Assembly: GCF_040958095.1 (NCBI RefSeq) | Contig: NC_091193.1 | Location: 29,733,565 to 29,797,564, forward strand | From: Procambarus clarkii | Lineage: Eukaryota; Arthropoda; Malacostraca; Decapoda; Cambaridae | Length of the DNA: 64,000 nucleotides | Direction: 5' to 3' | Made by a program: the position numbers and the translations under genes | Shown here: positions 9,811 to 18,467 of the stretch, one piece after another | How the letters are laid out: the number at the start of each line of letters is the position of its first letter | Numbering within the stretch: the stretch's first letter is position 1 | Notes under the pieces: generated by a model | Databases searched by the model: none | Seen by the model: the letters and a program-made list of their open reading frames with translations, nothing else | What the model was told of the DNA's origin: nothing

Positions 9811-10732
9811 CAGCCAAGGAACTGAGGATCGCCGGTGCGGGGGATCTGGGGCTCTCCCTTCCCCCTCCCGGGGAGGGGGGAGCTGCGCAGAAATGCGGCT
9901 CGCGTGACGTCATGCTTGTTAGTTCGTTTTCCTGGGGGAGTTCTGTCCACTCGCCTGTCGATTTTTGTTGTTAACCAGAATAGGGGTTTGTTTTGTGGCG
10001 CTTACTTTCTGGGTGCCTGTCCCGGTCAATGGCAGATATAGAATGCTCCAAATCACATGTGCATTTCTATGGGCCATTGCTTCCCGTGCCTCTCTGAGGG
10101 GGGCCAGGTTCTGACTCGTGGTCCCCGGTAGGCCTAGAACTCCACCCACATCGACTGATGCAAAATAGTTAGGGTATCCATATCAGCCATGGATAACTCC
10201 AGGGAGCCGTAGGGGCTCCCCCCAGAAAACCAGAGTTGAATGTAATGAAACGCCATTTTCTGGGTGAGCCCTGGAGGCTCCCTGGAGCTTATCGGGCTAA
10301 TGTATGTTATATTAGACCGGGACATTAGATAAGGAGTTCAGACCTACCAGGAACCAGCGCCAGAACCTGGGGCCCCTTCAGACAGGTTTCAGGGAGCAAT
10401 GGCCCTGGAAAACCCCCTTGTGGTTGGGGTTTTCCTTATTTGCCATCGACCGAGGTTAGGCACCCAGAAAGGTAGGCATAACAAAACAAAACCCACATGG
10501 TATAAAACTAAAACAGAAAACTGAACAGAAAGGTAGAAACTCCCTACAATCCCAAGGAAACAAGCAAACATCACAATATTGCCGCGCTGATCGTCTGCGC
10601 AGCCCACCCCGCCCCGAGAGGGGGAGGGGGGAGCCGCGGACCTCACCACGCTGGCTGCCTAGCATCAGTTCGGAAGCTAAGCTTCAACCAACGTGAAAAA
10701 AACCACCGACCGGTGGGAGAGAGGGTTGCCAG

Positions 10733-10820
10733 GGAGCCTCTAGGGCTCACCCAGAAAATGGCGTTTCATTACATTCAATGCTGGTTTTCTGTGGGGAGCC
10801 CCTACAGCTCCCTGGAGCTT
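10733..10820 (-). repeat. DIRS ICR, copy 2
   Basis: Same bipartite structure as in copy 1: TCACCCAGAAAATGGCG ... TTACATTCAATGCTGG followed by TTTTCTGTGGGGAGCCCC. It pairs with the right end at 10230-10275 and with the left end sequence, here only represented by the neighbouring copy. Confidence 0.75.
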
Positions 10821-10824
10821 CATA

Positions 10825-11963
10825 CCCAAAGAGAAGGAAAAGAAAGGGCTGACCCGGGAGGCAGCCGCCACAAACTCCTCAACGCAAAGCGGAGACAACA
10901 GCCTGCAACCTGCGACCCAAGGCAACAAGAACGCACAGGAGCAGACACGCGCATAAAGAACGGGTGGCCAAGAACCTGTGTGACCCTCAAATTCTGGCAC
11001 AAGAAATGAGCTCTAGAAGTCACCAACACAGAAGCGAAAGCTGCAAACATCCGAACAGCACGGGAGCAAGGATAGACGGCAGGCTGGAAGACTTAAAAAC
11101 TCTGCGGACGACCTGGGAGACCCGAGCCCTGAAACAGGGAACGAGGTGAACCGGATCAACCCAAAGCGCATCTCCAGACACGGTACACAGGTAACAGCAA
11201 AGAGGCGCAACCGGACAACACAGAACGCACCTCCGGCAGAATCAGTCAAGCATCAATAACCCAAGGACCCCTCCAGAAAGTAGCTGTCTCGACCATCGCC
11301 AGAAGGACGGAGAAAGGCTGCAAACATACAAACCTACCACCAGAACCAAAGAGCAGAAACCACTGCACTGGAAGAGCCGGAAGCTCCCTGACCCGACCCG
11401 CAGAGGCCCGTGCCAACAAAATATGGCCTATGAAAACCAAACTTGAACCGATGGGGCTACCACAAACTGAGGAGAAGATGAAAAGAGGGCACCTTGATCA
11501 AGGACCAGGACGGCTCAGGCGACACATGAGCAGGCCGGAGGTGAAACAAAACACGAGAAAGCATACGGAACGAGGCAGATATGATGTCCACCTCGAATGC
11601 AAGCCGGTGTGGCTCCACCAGCGCCGCACAAAACAAGGCGACAGTAAAAAACATCAAATAACTGTAATCCTGAAAACCCAAGAAAGGACAAGACAACCCG
11701 ATGCGAAAGAGAAGACAACCTACGAAGAGCAAGAAAAAGGTGCCTAGAAACACCAGGAACGTCATACTGTTGCCGAGACGAAGCTTGCAGGTGGGACAAC
11801 AACAACGAAGCCACCTGATCACCACGGAGATGGTGATATCCACGTCAAAATACCAGACGCGAAGAGCCGAGGAGAAGGCCGAACCAGTCACGTACAGGAC
11901 CAGTCCAACCTGCCGAAAGAGGCGGAGCCACGGGAAAACGCCCCGGGTTCGGACACCTATCAA
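10825..11963 (-). pseudogene. DIRS tyrosine recombinase, copy 2 (degenerate)
   Basis: From 11963 downward the frames contain the N-terminal core-binding region (VEPHRLAFEVDIISASFRML, SRVLFHLRPAHVSPEPSWSL). Further on, in other frames, come FAAFASVL and FFMRVSAPVRSC, which correspond to the H-x-x-R to Y region of copy 5 with substitutions. Several frameshifts separate the pieces and the catalytic residues are not preserved in one frame. In DIRS elements this enzyme, not an integrase, joins the circular DNA to the target. Confidence 0.65.
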
Positions 11964-11991
11964 GCAGCGTCTGAAAATAAAGCTGGGCCGG

Positions 11992-12219
11992 TCACCAAGG
12001 GATCATGAGAACTACTCTCCTTGGGAATGGACTCCAACCAAGCCAGAACCCGAAGCAACAGCTGGACCGGGAGAAGAGGAACAGGTACCCCCACCTCGAC
12101 CAGTCCTGCCGAAAGGCATCCACCGTGAACGCCTCGCAGGTGGGTAAGGGCACCACATAGAATGGGCGACGCCTAGACCACGCCGACGCAAAGATGTCCA
12201 TGGCCAGGAGTTCATACAT
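11992..12219 (-). pseudogene. DIRS pol segment between RNase H and recombinase (MT/DAM position)
   Basis: The minus frame reads MYELLAMDIFASAWSRRRPF, later FTVDAFRQDWSRWGYLFLFS and FPRRVVLMIPW. The DLFAS / VDAF-x-x-DW / P..VVLI.PW pattern is typical of the segment that follows RNase H in DIRS-type pol (the methyltransferase-like region). It is intact over about 75 codons but isolated by frameshifts on both sides. Confidence 0.6.
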
Positions 12220-12338
12220 CTGGCAGAGTCAACGAAAAGTGTCGGCGACGACTGGCCAATCCGCGAACAGAGGAATGAACTGAGCCAGGCTGTCTGCCAG
12301 GATCCAGGACACACCCCAGACATAAACTTCATTGCTAG

Positions 12339-12773
12339 TCAAACCCCGAGAATCCAGCAAACGAGCCACTTGAAGGGACCAACCCAAAAGGTCAAACACC
12401 TAAGAAAACCCCTGTAGTTCCAGCAAAGAACCACCAGAGAACAATCCGAATTTAGCTGGATGGTAGAGCACCGAGTGACCCAAGCCCTCCGAAGCGCAAA
12501 CCAGACAGCCACGAACTCCCGAACCGTGTTGTGAGCCCGATGGACGGTCAGATCCCACCATCCCAGGCCGACCTGGTGAGCAATGGTCACAAAGCCCCAG
12601 CCGAGAGATGACCCGTCCATGAACACAACAAGCGAAGACTCTGGAAGGTGCCAAGGCATGGAACCCCGAAAACCCCAAAGAGGAAGCTGGTGACGCAGCA
12701 CCAACACAAGATCCCCGGAGGACGAACCCAACGAATGCAAGAGAGGCAGAAGGGGAGTCTCTGAAGGAACCAA
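12339..12773 (-). pseudogene. DIRS RNase H domain, copy 2
   Basis: A 144-codon minus-strand frame carries FMDGSSLGWG (Asp at residue 53), VREFVAVWFAL (Glu at 86) and IQLNSDCSLVVL (Asp at 110), the D-E-D set of RNase H in the GWG-type form seen in DIRS and related RNase H domains. It follows the RT remnant and precedes the MT-like part, as expected. The end (WVGPFKWLVCWILGV) is probably out of frame relative to the ancestor. Confidence 0.72.
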
Positions 12774-12789
12774 AGAGACGCCAAAGCCA

Positions 12790-13550
12790 AACCCAACCCT
12801 GCGGGCAAACCAGCACGTCTAAGTTCAGACTCCAGCACAACTGCTCGAGCAACCTCTGAGCAACCTGCAGGGAAAGACAAGGAGTGACCCAAGAGCCCTA
12901 AACAAGACCCAGCCAGGTCTGAACCCGGGACAGAAACAGATGGAACGACCTCCAGATCACCAGGAAACTGAACCCGGCGATCTGGAAAGAACCACACCCC
13001 TGGCAAGCAAACAAGCGGACCGACTGGGAGCCCACACCAGCCAGTCGTCAAGGTAGGCCAGACACCGAATCCCAAGCATACTCAGACAGGGCACCAAGAT
13101 CCGGTAAAGATGCGTAAATACACCAACTGCCAATTACAAACTTGGGAAGGCAACAAAAGCGGCAAGCCTGAAGTCCCGCCACCAACTGTGCCAGTCCGGG
13201 AAACCTGGAGAGGAACGTGCCAAGAAGTGACCTGGAGATCCAGGGCCACTATCCAGGCACCCGGCCCCAACAAAAGCCGGACAGGAGAAAACAGTTCTCC
13301 GATGAGGGCAAAGAATCCAGGGCGCAGACTGAACAAGTCCAGAAGAATCGCAGATCCGCCAATCCCATGTCTGCATAGAGCAAACGGGAATCCTGGAAGG
13401 ATGGGCCGGATCGACTACGTCCAACGCACCCACTAAGATGACATGACGAAACGCAGGGGAAGAAGCCCACCCCGCCAGCCCCGATCCCCCTTTTGGGGAA
13501 GAAGCTGTCCGCTGCCACCAGAGGCCGGAAGACAACCAAAAAATGTCCAC
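12790..13550 (-). pseudogene. DIRS reverse transcriptase, copy 2 (degenerate)
   Basis: The minus strand around 13040-13054 encodes YLDDW within CLAYLDDWLVWAPSR, the RT active-site box in its DIRS form. Upstream, in a frame at about 13150-13240, GAWIVALDLQ ... WHVPL is the A-box with the first catalytic Asp. Downstream, FQIAGFSFLV and RVQTWLGLV continue the thumb region in another frame. Frameshifts and stops split the domain into at least three frames. The N-terminal part runs to the truncation at about 13637. Confidence 0.75.
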
Positions 13551-13669
13551 TAACTACAGGACCAAGCGAGAGTCAACAGAGCAAGCTGTTCCCCCAGCAC
13601 CCTGTCAACAGTGAAGGGAATGGAGCCCCTTCCGAAAGTGTATATATATATATGTACATATATATATAT

Positions 13670-14081
13670 GTCGTACCTAGAAGCCAGAACGCACTCCTCG
13701 GCCTACTATGCAAGGCCTGATTTGCCTAATAGGCCGAGTGATTTTCTATATTTTCAATAATTTTTTTCCAAATAGTTTATTTTAATTATTATTATTATTA
13801 TTATTATATATTAAGACCATAATTTATTGACTTAGTTGTGTTAGTTTAGGTTAGGTTAAGATAGGTTAGGTTAGGTAGGGTTGGTTAGGTTCGGTTATAT
13901 ATCTACGTTAGTTTTAACTCAAATTTAAACAAATTAACTTATACATAATGAAATGGACAGAATAATCATTTCATAAGAAAAAAATTTGGAAAAATATATA
14001 TATTCAGGAAAACTTGACTTATTAGGCAAATCGGGCCTTGCATAGTTGGCCAAGTACGATGTTCTGGCTACTAGGTACAAC
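13670..14081. mobile_element. foldback MITE-1 copy 1
   Basis: Ends are inverted: GTCGTACCTAGAAGCCAGAACG at the left and CGATGTTCTGGCTACTAGG at the right, followed inward by CCTACTATGCAAGGCCTGATT and its inverse GGGCCTTGCATAG. The interior is AT-rich with a run of TAGGT/GGTTA pentamers (13842-13912). It is embedded in TA-rich sequence. No coding capacity. Confidence 0.82.

Positions 14082-14561
<480 letters not shown>

Positions 14562-14643
<82 letters not shown>
14562..14643. repeat. (TA)n microsatellite
   Basis: Pure TA repeat following MITE-1 copy 2. Confidence 0.98.
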
Positions 14644-14645
<2 letters not shown>

Positions 14646-14750
14646 CTTTAGAACACTTTCCCACCAGGAGACTCGAACCCTAGCCAGCACAGAAGCCTTC
14701 CAGCAACTGGCATAACAGGTACGCCTTAACCCTCTCCACCACCTGCTCAG
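14644..14750 (-). mobile_element. SINE-3, tRNA-derived (Ser/Leu-like head)
   Basis: On minus: GGTGGTGGAGAGGGTTAAGG (A-box region), a long variable part GCTGGAAGGCTTCTGTGCTG, and GGGTTCGAGTCTCCTGG (B-box). The long variable arm suggests a class II (Ser or Leu) tRNA ancestor. A second direct copy of about 75 bp of this head lies at 14931-15006, and a third, inverted, piece at 15007-15049. Confidence 0.62.
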
Positions 14751-14896
14751 ACCCTTAAAAGAGATGGTAATTTCGGAGTATTTAAATACTCCAAAGATCA
14801 ACACCTCCCAAGAGCACCAGAGCAAGTGAGGGGTCATTTAGACGTTAATTTCATCAAGTCCCTGTTAATATGGGAAGACACAGTGTCTCTGCTTAA
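14751..14896. other. non-coding spacer between SINE-3 and the 69-bp inverted repeat
   Basis: Contains the palindrome GAGTATTTAAATACTC near 14777. Nothing else recognised. Confidence 0.45.
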
Positions 14897-15075
14897 GGCA
14901 CAACTCTCCTAAACACGAGAGTTAAGTATACAACTTTAGAACACTTTCCCACCAGGAGACTCGAACCCTAGCCAGCACAGAAGCCTTCCAGCAACTGGCA
15001 TAACAGTTCGAGTCTCCTGGTGGGAAAGTGTTCTAAAGTTGTATACTTAACTCTCGTGTTTAGGAGAGTTGTGCC
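14897..15075. repeat. perfect 69-bp inverted repeat with 41-bp loop
   Basis: Arm 14897-14965 (GGCACAACTCTCC ... GGAGACTCGAA) is the exact reverse complement of arm 15007-15075. The loop (14966-15006) is the rest of the SINE-3 head. The arms include the ACGAGAGTTAAGTATAC flank of the SINE-3 copy, so one copy was duplicated in inverted orientation together with its neighbour sequence. Confidence 0.93.
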
Positions 15076-15095
15076 ATATATATATATATATATAT

Positions 15096-15329
15096 GTCGT
15101 ACCTAGTAGCCAGAACGTACTTCTCAGCCTACTATGCAAGACCCGACCCTACCTAACCTAACCTAACCTATCTTTATAGGTTAGGTTAGGTTAGGTAGCA
15201 GAAAAAGTTAGGTTAGGTTAGGTTAGGTAGGTTAGGTAGTCGAAAAACATTAATTCATGAAAACTTGGCTTATTAGGCAAATCGGGCCTTGCATAGTAGG
15301 CTGAGAAGTACGTTCTGGCTACTAGGTAC

Positions 15330-15332
<3 letters not shown>
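15096..15332. mobile_element. foldback MITE-1 copy 3 (short)
   Basis: Ends GTCGTACCTAGTAGCCAGAA and its inverse at 15309-15332. The centre is almost entirely CCTAACCTAACC / GGTTAGGTTAGG, making this the most complete foldback of the three. Flanked by (TA)n at 15076-15095 and 15333-15380. Confidence 0.88.

Positions 15333-15380
<48 letters not shown>
15333..15380. repeat. (TA)n microsatellite, insertion site of the LTR element
   Basis: TA repeat that continues, interrupted by the LTR element, as ATATATAC at 21299. The element's target duplication is hidden in this repeat. Confidence 0.95.
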
Positions 15381-15383
<3 letters not shown>

Positions 15384-16082
15384 GACGATAATCTCCTTCA
15401 AGAGATTGAGCCTGCTCTTCCCTCCAAAGTTCGTCGATACATACATCTATATAAAACTACTATGGAAGAAAAATCCAACAACGACAACACCAGCAAGGTT
15501 TGCCAGAGCGCAAAACGTATGCAGCCAGGAACACCTGCTCCACCTCAAACCGCCAAACTACCTGTCTTGTCGCCGGCTCCTCGCTGATTGGCTGCGGGTC
15601 CAGCTGCAACTGCACTCTACCCACCATACTACTTGATGTCTGGGGCCGCCACGACCTCAGTCTTCAGAATATCCCGTGCTTTCGACAAGTTAACACGTCT
15701 CGTTGGTAGACTAAAGCCCCAGGCTTACGTGTACTAAGAGAGGTGATAGCTTGAAGCCAATATTCCTGCACCTATTTACTTTGTTTGCCATACACTTGTT
15801 ATTTGCTCACTTGTCTTAACGTAACTTTTCATTTTGCCATTTGATTATTCTTATTATTTTGATTGATTAATTTTATTATACGAATTTGTATGTCCATTTT
15901 ATTCATGTTTTGCTTTCTTTAACGTAATTAAAATTTCATTGTTAAAATTTACTTGTGTTTTGTGTGTCTTCTCCTTACCGTACCACAGACGAAGTTCCAG
16001 ATTTTCTATTTTTTTTTTCTATATGTGACGAGGCCATACCCCTAGCTTTTGAACAGCCGAACACCAACGCGTTACCGTCACA
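15381..16082 (+). repeat. 5' LTR
   Basis: 702 bp, TGTGACG ... CGTCACA. Contains TATATAAAA at 15448-15456, about 70 bp from the start. Almost identical to 20598-21298. Confidence 0.95.
15448..15456 (+). promoter_or_regulatory. candidate TATA box in the 5' LTR
   Basis: TATATAAAA, conserved in the 3' LTR at 20665-20673. It is the only TATA-like match in the first part of the LTR; the transcription start is not visible. Confidence 0.5.
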
Positions 16083-16089
16083 TATTATA

Positions 16090-16107
16090 TGGGGGCCTGT
16101 CCGGGAT
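16090..16107 (+). promoter_or_regulatory. primer binding site, tRNA-Pro-like
   Basis: TGGGGGCCTGTCCGGGAT lies seven bases after the 5' LTR. It differs at two adjacent positions from the complement of the tRNA-Pro 3' end used as PBS by several retroelements (TGGGGGCTCGTCCGGGAT). It is therefore the probable minus-strand priming site. Confidence 0.75.
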
Positions 16108-16877
16108 GCTTCACTCAGGTACTGGTGCCAAGTGGTAATTAATGGTAAGCGTATTTAACTTTGTTAACGTAGCTTTTACTATTTTTCATATTCAATTTCA
16201 TTTTTTTATATGGTGCGGTGTATTGTGCATTACGAGAGTAACATATGGTGAAGGTGAGACAACTTTGGATTACGTGGTGACTGTAGGCCGCAGTCATACT
16301 CTTAATTGGTCATCTCTCCCTCCGTGTTATTACTCGTGTTTACCATCTTTGTCCCTTGGATATTTCTCATTTTTGACAGATCATCATATTGGTACCCTGG
16401 TACTGTGGTCTGCCCCGGGTCAAGTGCACCCAATCTTCTGCAATCTGACTGTAGGAGGACAAAGAGGGCCATAGTTCCTCTAGCTCGAACTTTAGTTGCT
16501 GAATTGGGACCTCAGCAGCAGTTCTCGTCACCAGTTGACACCTCGCACCCCTACACGTCAGTCAGAGATGATGATACATACAACGGTAGGGAATTAGCTT
16601 ACTTTTTCAGAGCACAAAAGTTCGCTAATTCTGTAAGTATCATATTAAATTCAGTAGGAAAAACTTGCTTTATGTCCTATAGAGACTCGGCAAGGTATGC
16701 CTACATCCTTGGACTACCAATTTTACTTTTGAGGCAATTAACTGTTTCATTTGTTTTCAAAACTCTGTTTCATTTGTTAGTAGGATTTTCTTGCCCTTAT
16801 CCTCTTACATGAGTACCGGGTACAAGATTTCCTGCGCCCTTGATTTAAATTAATCATTTAAATTAACGGTATATTCG
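16108..16877 (+). other. leader between PBS and gag of the LTR element
   Basis: Untranslated leader of about 770 bp. Two open frames here (16142-16474, 16306-16812) show no motif, overlap each other and are most likely chance. A packaging signal would be expected in this region but none can be identified from sequence alone. Confidence 0.55.
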
Positions 16878-18467
16878 TTGTACATTTATTTTGCTAACTT
16901 CACCATGTTTCGTCTCCAAGCTTTCCGTGCAGATCCAGCAGGTGAAATAGGGACTTTAAGTCGTGCCAAGAGAACTGAATTACAAACTCTTGCACATGAG
17001 TGTCAACTAGAAGTTCCCTACCAAGCCAACAAAAATGACCTACACAACCTGTTGCTGGATCATTTCTTAGAGCAAGGTAAGATAGACTCTGAAACTCATG
17101 AAACTTACTATATTGCAGATAAAACTGACTTGGCAACGATGAAACTCAAACTAGAGCTGGCCAAGATTGAACGTGAGCAGCAAAAAGAAGCGGCTGCCAT
17201 ACGAAGGGAAGAACAAGAACGAGAAATCGCCCTCAAGGAACGTGAACTCGCCCTCCAGGAACGTGAGGTTGCAATGCTCCAGGAGCGGGAACGAGTACAG
17301 CTTGAAACAAAACGACGCGAGTTAGAGATGCAACGTGAACATGACAAGCAACAAGCGACTCTGGCTCTAGAGTGTCGTCAACGAGAATACACGTTGGAAA
17401 CTTCACACCTCGCTCAACGCCAGCAAGCTACTGCCAATCTTCCCGTCAGTTTTAATATATCACATGCAAGTAAGTTAATGCCATCCTTTGTAGAAGCAGA
17501 AGTTGATGTGTTTTTTACCACCTTTGAAACCCTTGCTAATCAACTCAGTTGGCCTGTCGACCAATGGGCCACACTTCTCAGAGTCCACCTTACAGGTAGA
17601 GCTGCAGTCACACTCAGTACTTTGGCGTCTGAGAATGACTACCAGACTCTGAAACAAGCAGTGTTGGACGCCTACCTCCTCTCTACAGAAAGTTATCGAA
17701 GGAAATTCCGTGACCACCTGAAGGCAAGTACCACTACCTTCCTCGAGTTTGCTAACACAAAACGGAGATATTTCATGAAATGGCTGGAAGCAGCACATGT
17801 CTCTACTTTTACAGAACTCGTCAACCTGATGCTAGTTGAAGAATTCTTGAGGCGTGTGCCGCCTCCTGTCCATCTCTACTTAGCAGATAAAGAAGAAACC
17901 GACTACCTGAAGTGTGCTAAGTTGGCTGACACTTACAGCCTCATCCACCGGCTGACACCCAAACCATCCTCCAGTAAGAAGTCGTGGTACAGTTACGAGA
18001 AAGTGAGCACCGATCAAGCTGGCTCGCAATTGTACTGCAAGTATTGTAGACTCTATGGACATACCATAGACAAGTGTGGTAAGTCTCAATACAAGGGAGC
18101 CACTGACCCACAGAAACCCAAACCAACTCCTCCTAAGTCCGGTAAGCCTGTGATGAATGTTGGTGTTAATGTTAATGATCTTTCTCTTTTCAGTAACCAC
18201 CTGTATACTGGAACTGTCTCTGCCAACGGTTCAAATCCGGAGGGACGTTTCAAATTGAAGATCTTGAGGGACACAGCGGCTCTTCAATCGATCATCTTGA
18301 AGTCGGCTGTGCCTAACATCGCCTACACCAGAGAAACTGTCTTCATCACTGACCTCACTGCTACCACTCCATACCCTCTCGCCAGAGTCCACCTGGATTG
18401 TCCCTACGTGAACGGAGAAGTCCAAGTCGCCGTCAGGGAAAAGCCTTTTCCCATGCCTGGAGTGTAA
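16878..18467 (+). CDS. gag-protease of the LTR element
   Basis: Open frame of 529 codons; the likely start is the Met at 16905 (MFRLQAFRADP) rather than 16878. Residues about 85-185 are a highly charged E/R/Q-rich coiled coil. A capsid-like region with FFTTFETLANQLSWP and YLLSTESYRRKFRDH follows. One zinc knuckle CKYCRLYGHTIDKC (C-x2-C-x4-H-x4-C) lies near 18035-18075. The protease starts at about 18240; its active-site triad appears as DTA within LRDTAALQSII. The frame ends with TAA at 18465-18467, inside what should be the protease C-terminus, and the same frame resumes at once with LLLGNDLAEDL. The stop is either a nonsense mutation or a readthrough site. Confidence 0.85.
   Translation: MYIYFANFTMFRLQAFRADPAGEIGTLSRAKRTELQTLAHECQLEVPYQANKNDLHNLLLDHFLEQGKIDSETHETYYIADKTDLATMKLKLELAKIEREQQKEAAAIRREEQEREIALKERELALQEREVAMLQERERVQLETKRRELEMQREHDKQQATLALECRQREYTLETSHLAQRQQATANLPVSFNISHASKLMPSFVEAEVDVFFTTFETLANQLSWPVDQWATLLRVHLTGRAAVTLSTLASENDYQTLKQAVLDAYLLSTESYRRKFRDHLKASTTTFLEFANTKRRYFMKWLEAAHVSTFTELVNLMLVEEFLRRVPPPVHLYLADKEETDYLKCAKLADTYSLIHRLTPKPSSSKKSWYSYEKVSTDQAGSQLYCKYCRLYGHTIDKCGKSQYKGATDPQKPKPTPPKSGKPVMNVGVNVNDLSLFSNHLYTGTVSANGSNPEGRFKLKILRDTAALQSIILKSAVPNIAYTRETVFITDLTATTPYPLARVHLDCPYVNGEVQVAVREKPFPMPGV

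Larger units (their letters stand above)
4856..10229 (-). mobile_element. DIRS-like retrotransposon copy 1 (both ends present, internally deleted)
   Basis: Coding direction is minus. The right end (4856-4901, CCAGTGTCGAATGTAATG...) and right inverted repeat (4902-5310) match, inverted, the left inverted repeat 9811-10225, which ends GGGGCTCCCCCCAGAAAA. An internal complementary region sits at 5360-5444. This ITR plus ICR layout is the hallmark of DIRS-1-type elements. The interior holds a tyrosine-recombinase remnant next to the ICR, then 5'-region sequence up to the left repeat. No RT or RNase H motif is seen, so about 3 kb of pol is missing relative to copy 2. It abuts copy 2 directly at 10226-10230. 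The long minus-strand open frames (for example 6753-7694) reflect base composition and have no recognisable domain. Confidence 0.82.
10230..13637 (-). mobile_element. DIRS-like retrotransposon copy 2 (5' truncated; carries RT-RNase H-YR)
   Basis: Right end 10230-10275, right inverted repeat about 10276-10690, ICR 10733-10820, then on minus tyrosine recombinase (10825-11963), a DAM/MT-position segment (11992-12219), RNase H (about 12400-12665) and RT (about 12790-13550). The upper side is cut at about 13637 by a TA-rich tract and a MITE, so gag and the left repeat are missing. The reading frames are broken many times, so the copy is dead, but the domain order identifies the family clearly. It begins exactly where copy 1 ends. 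Confidence 0.85.

Noticed and set aside
16142-16812. Envelope-like gene in the leader of the LTR element
   Set aside because: The hydrophobic frames are short, overlap each other, lie before gag and show no envelope features.
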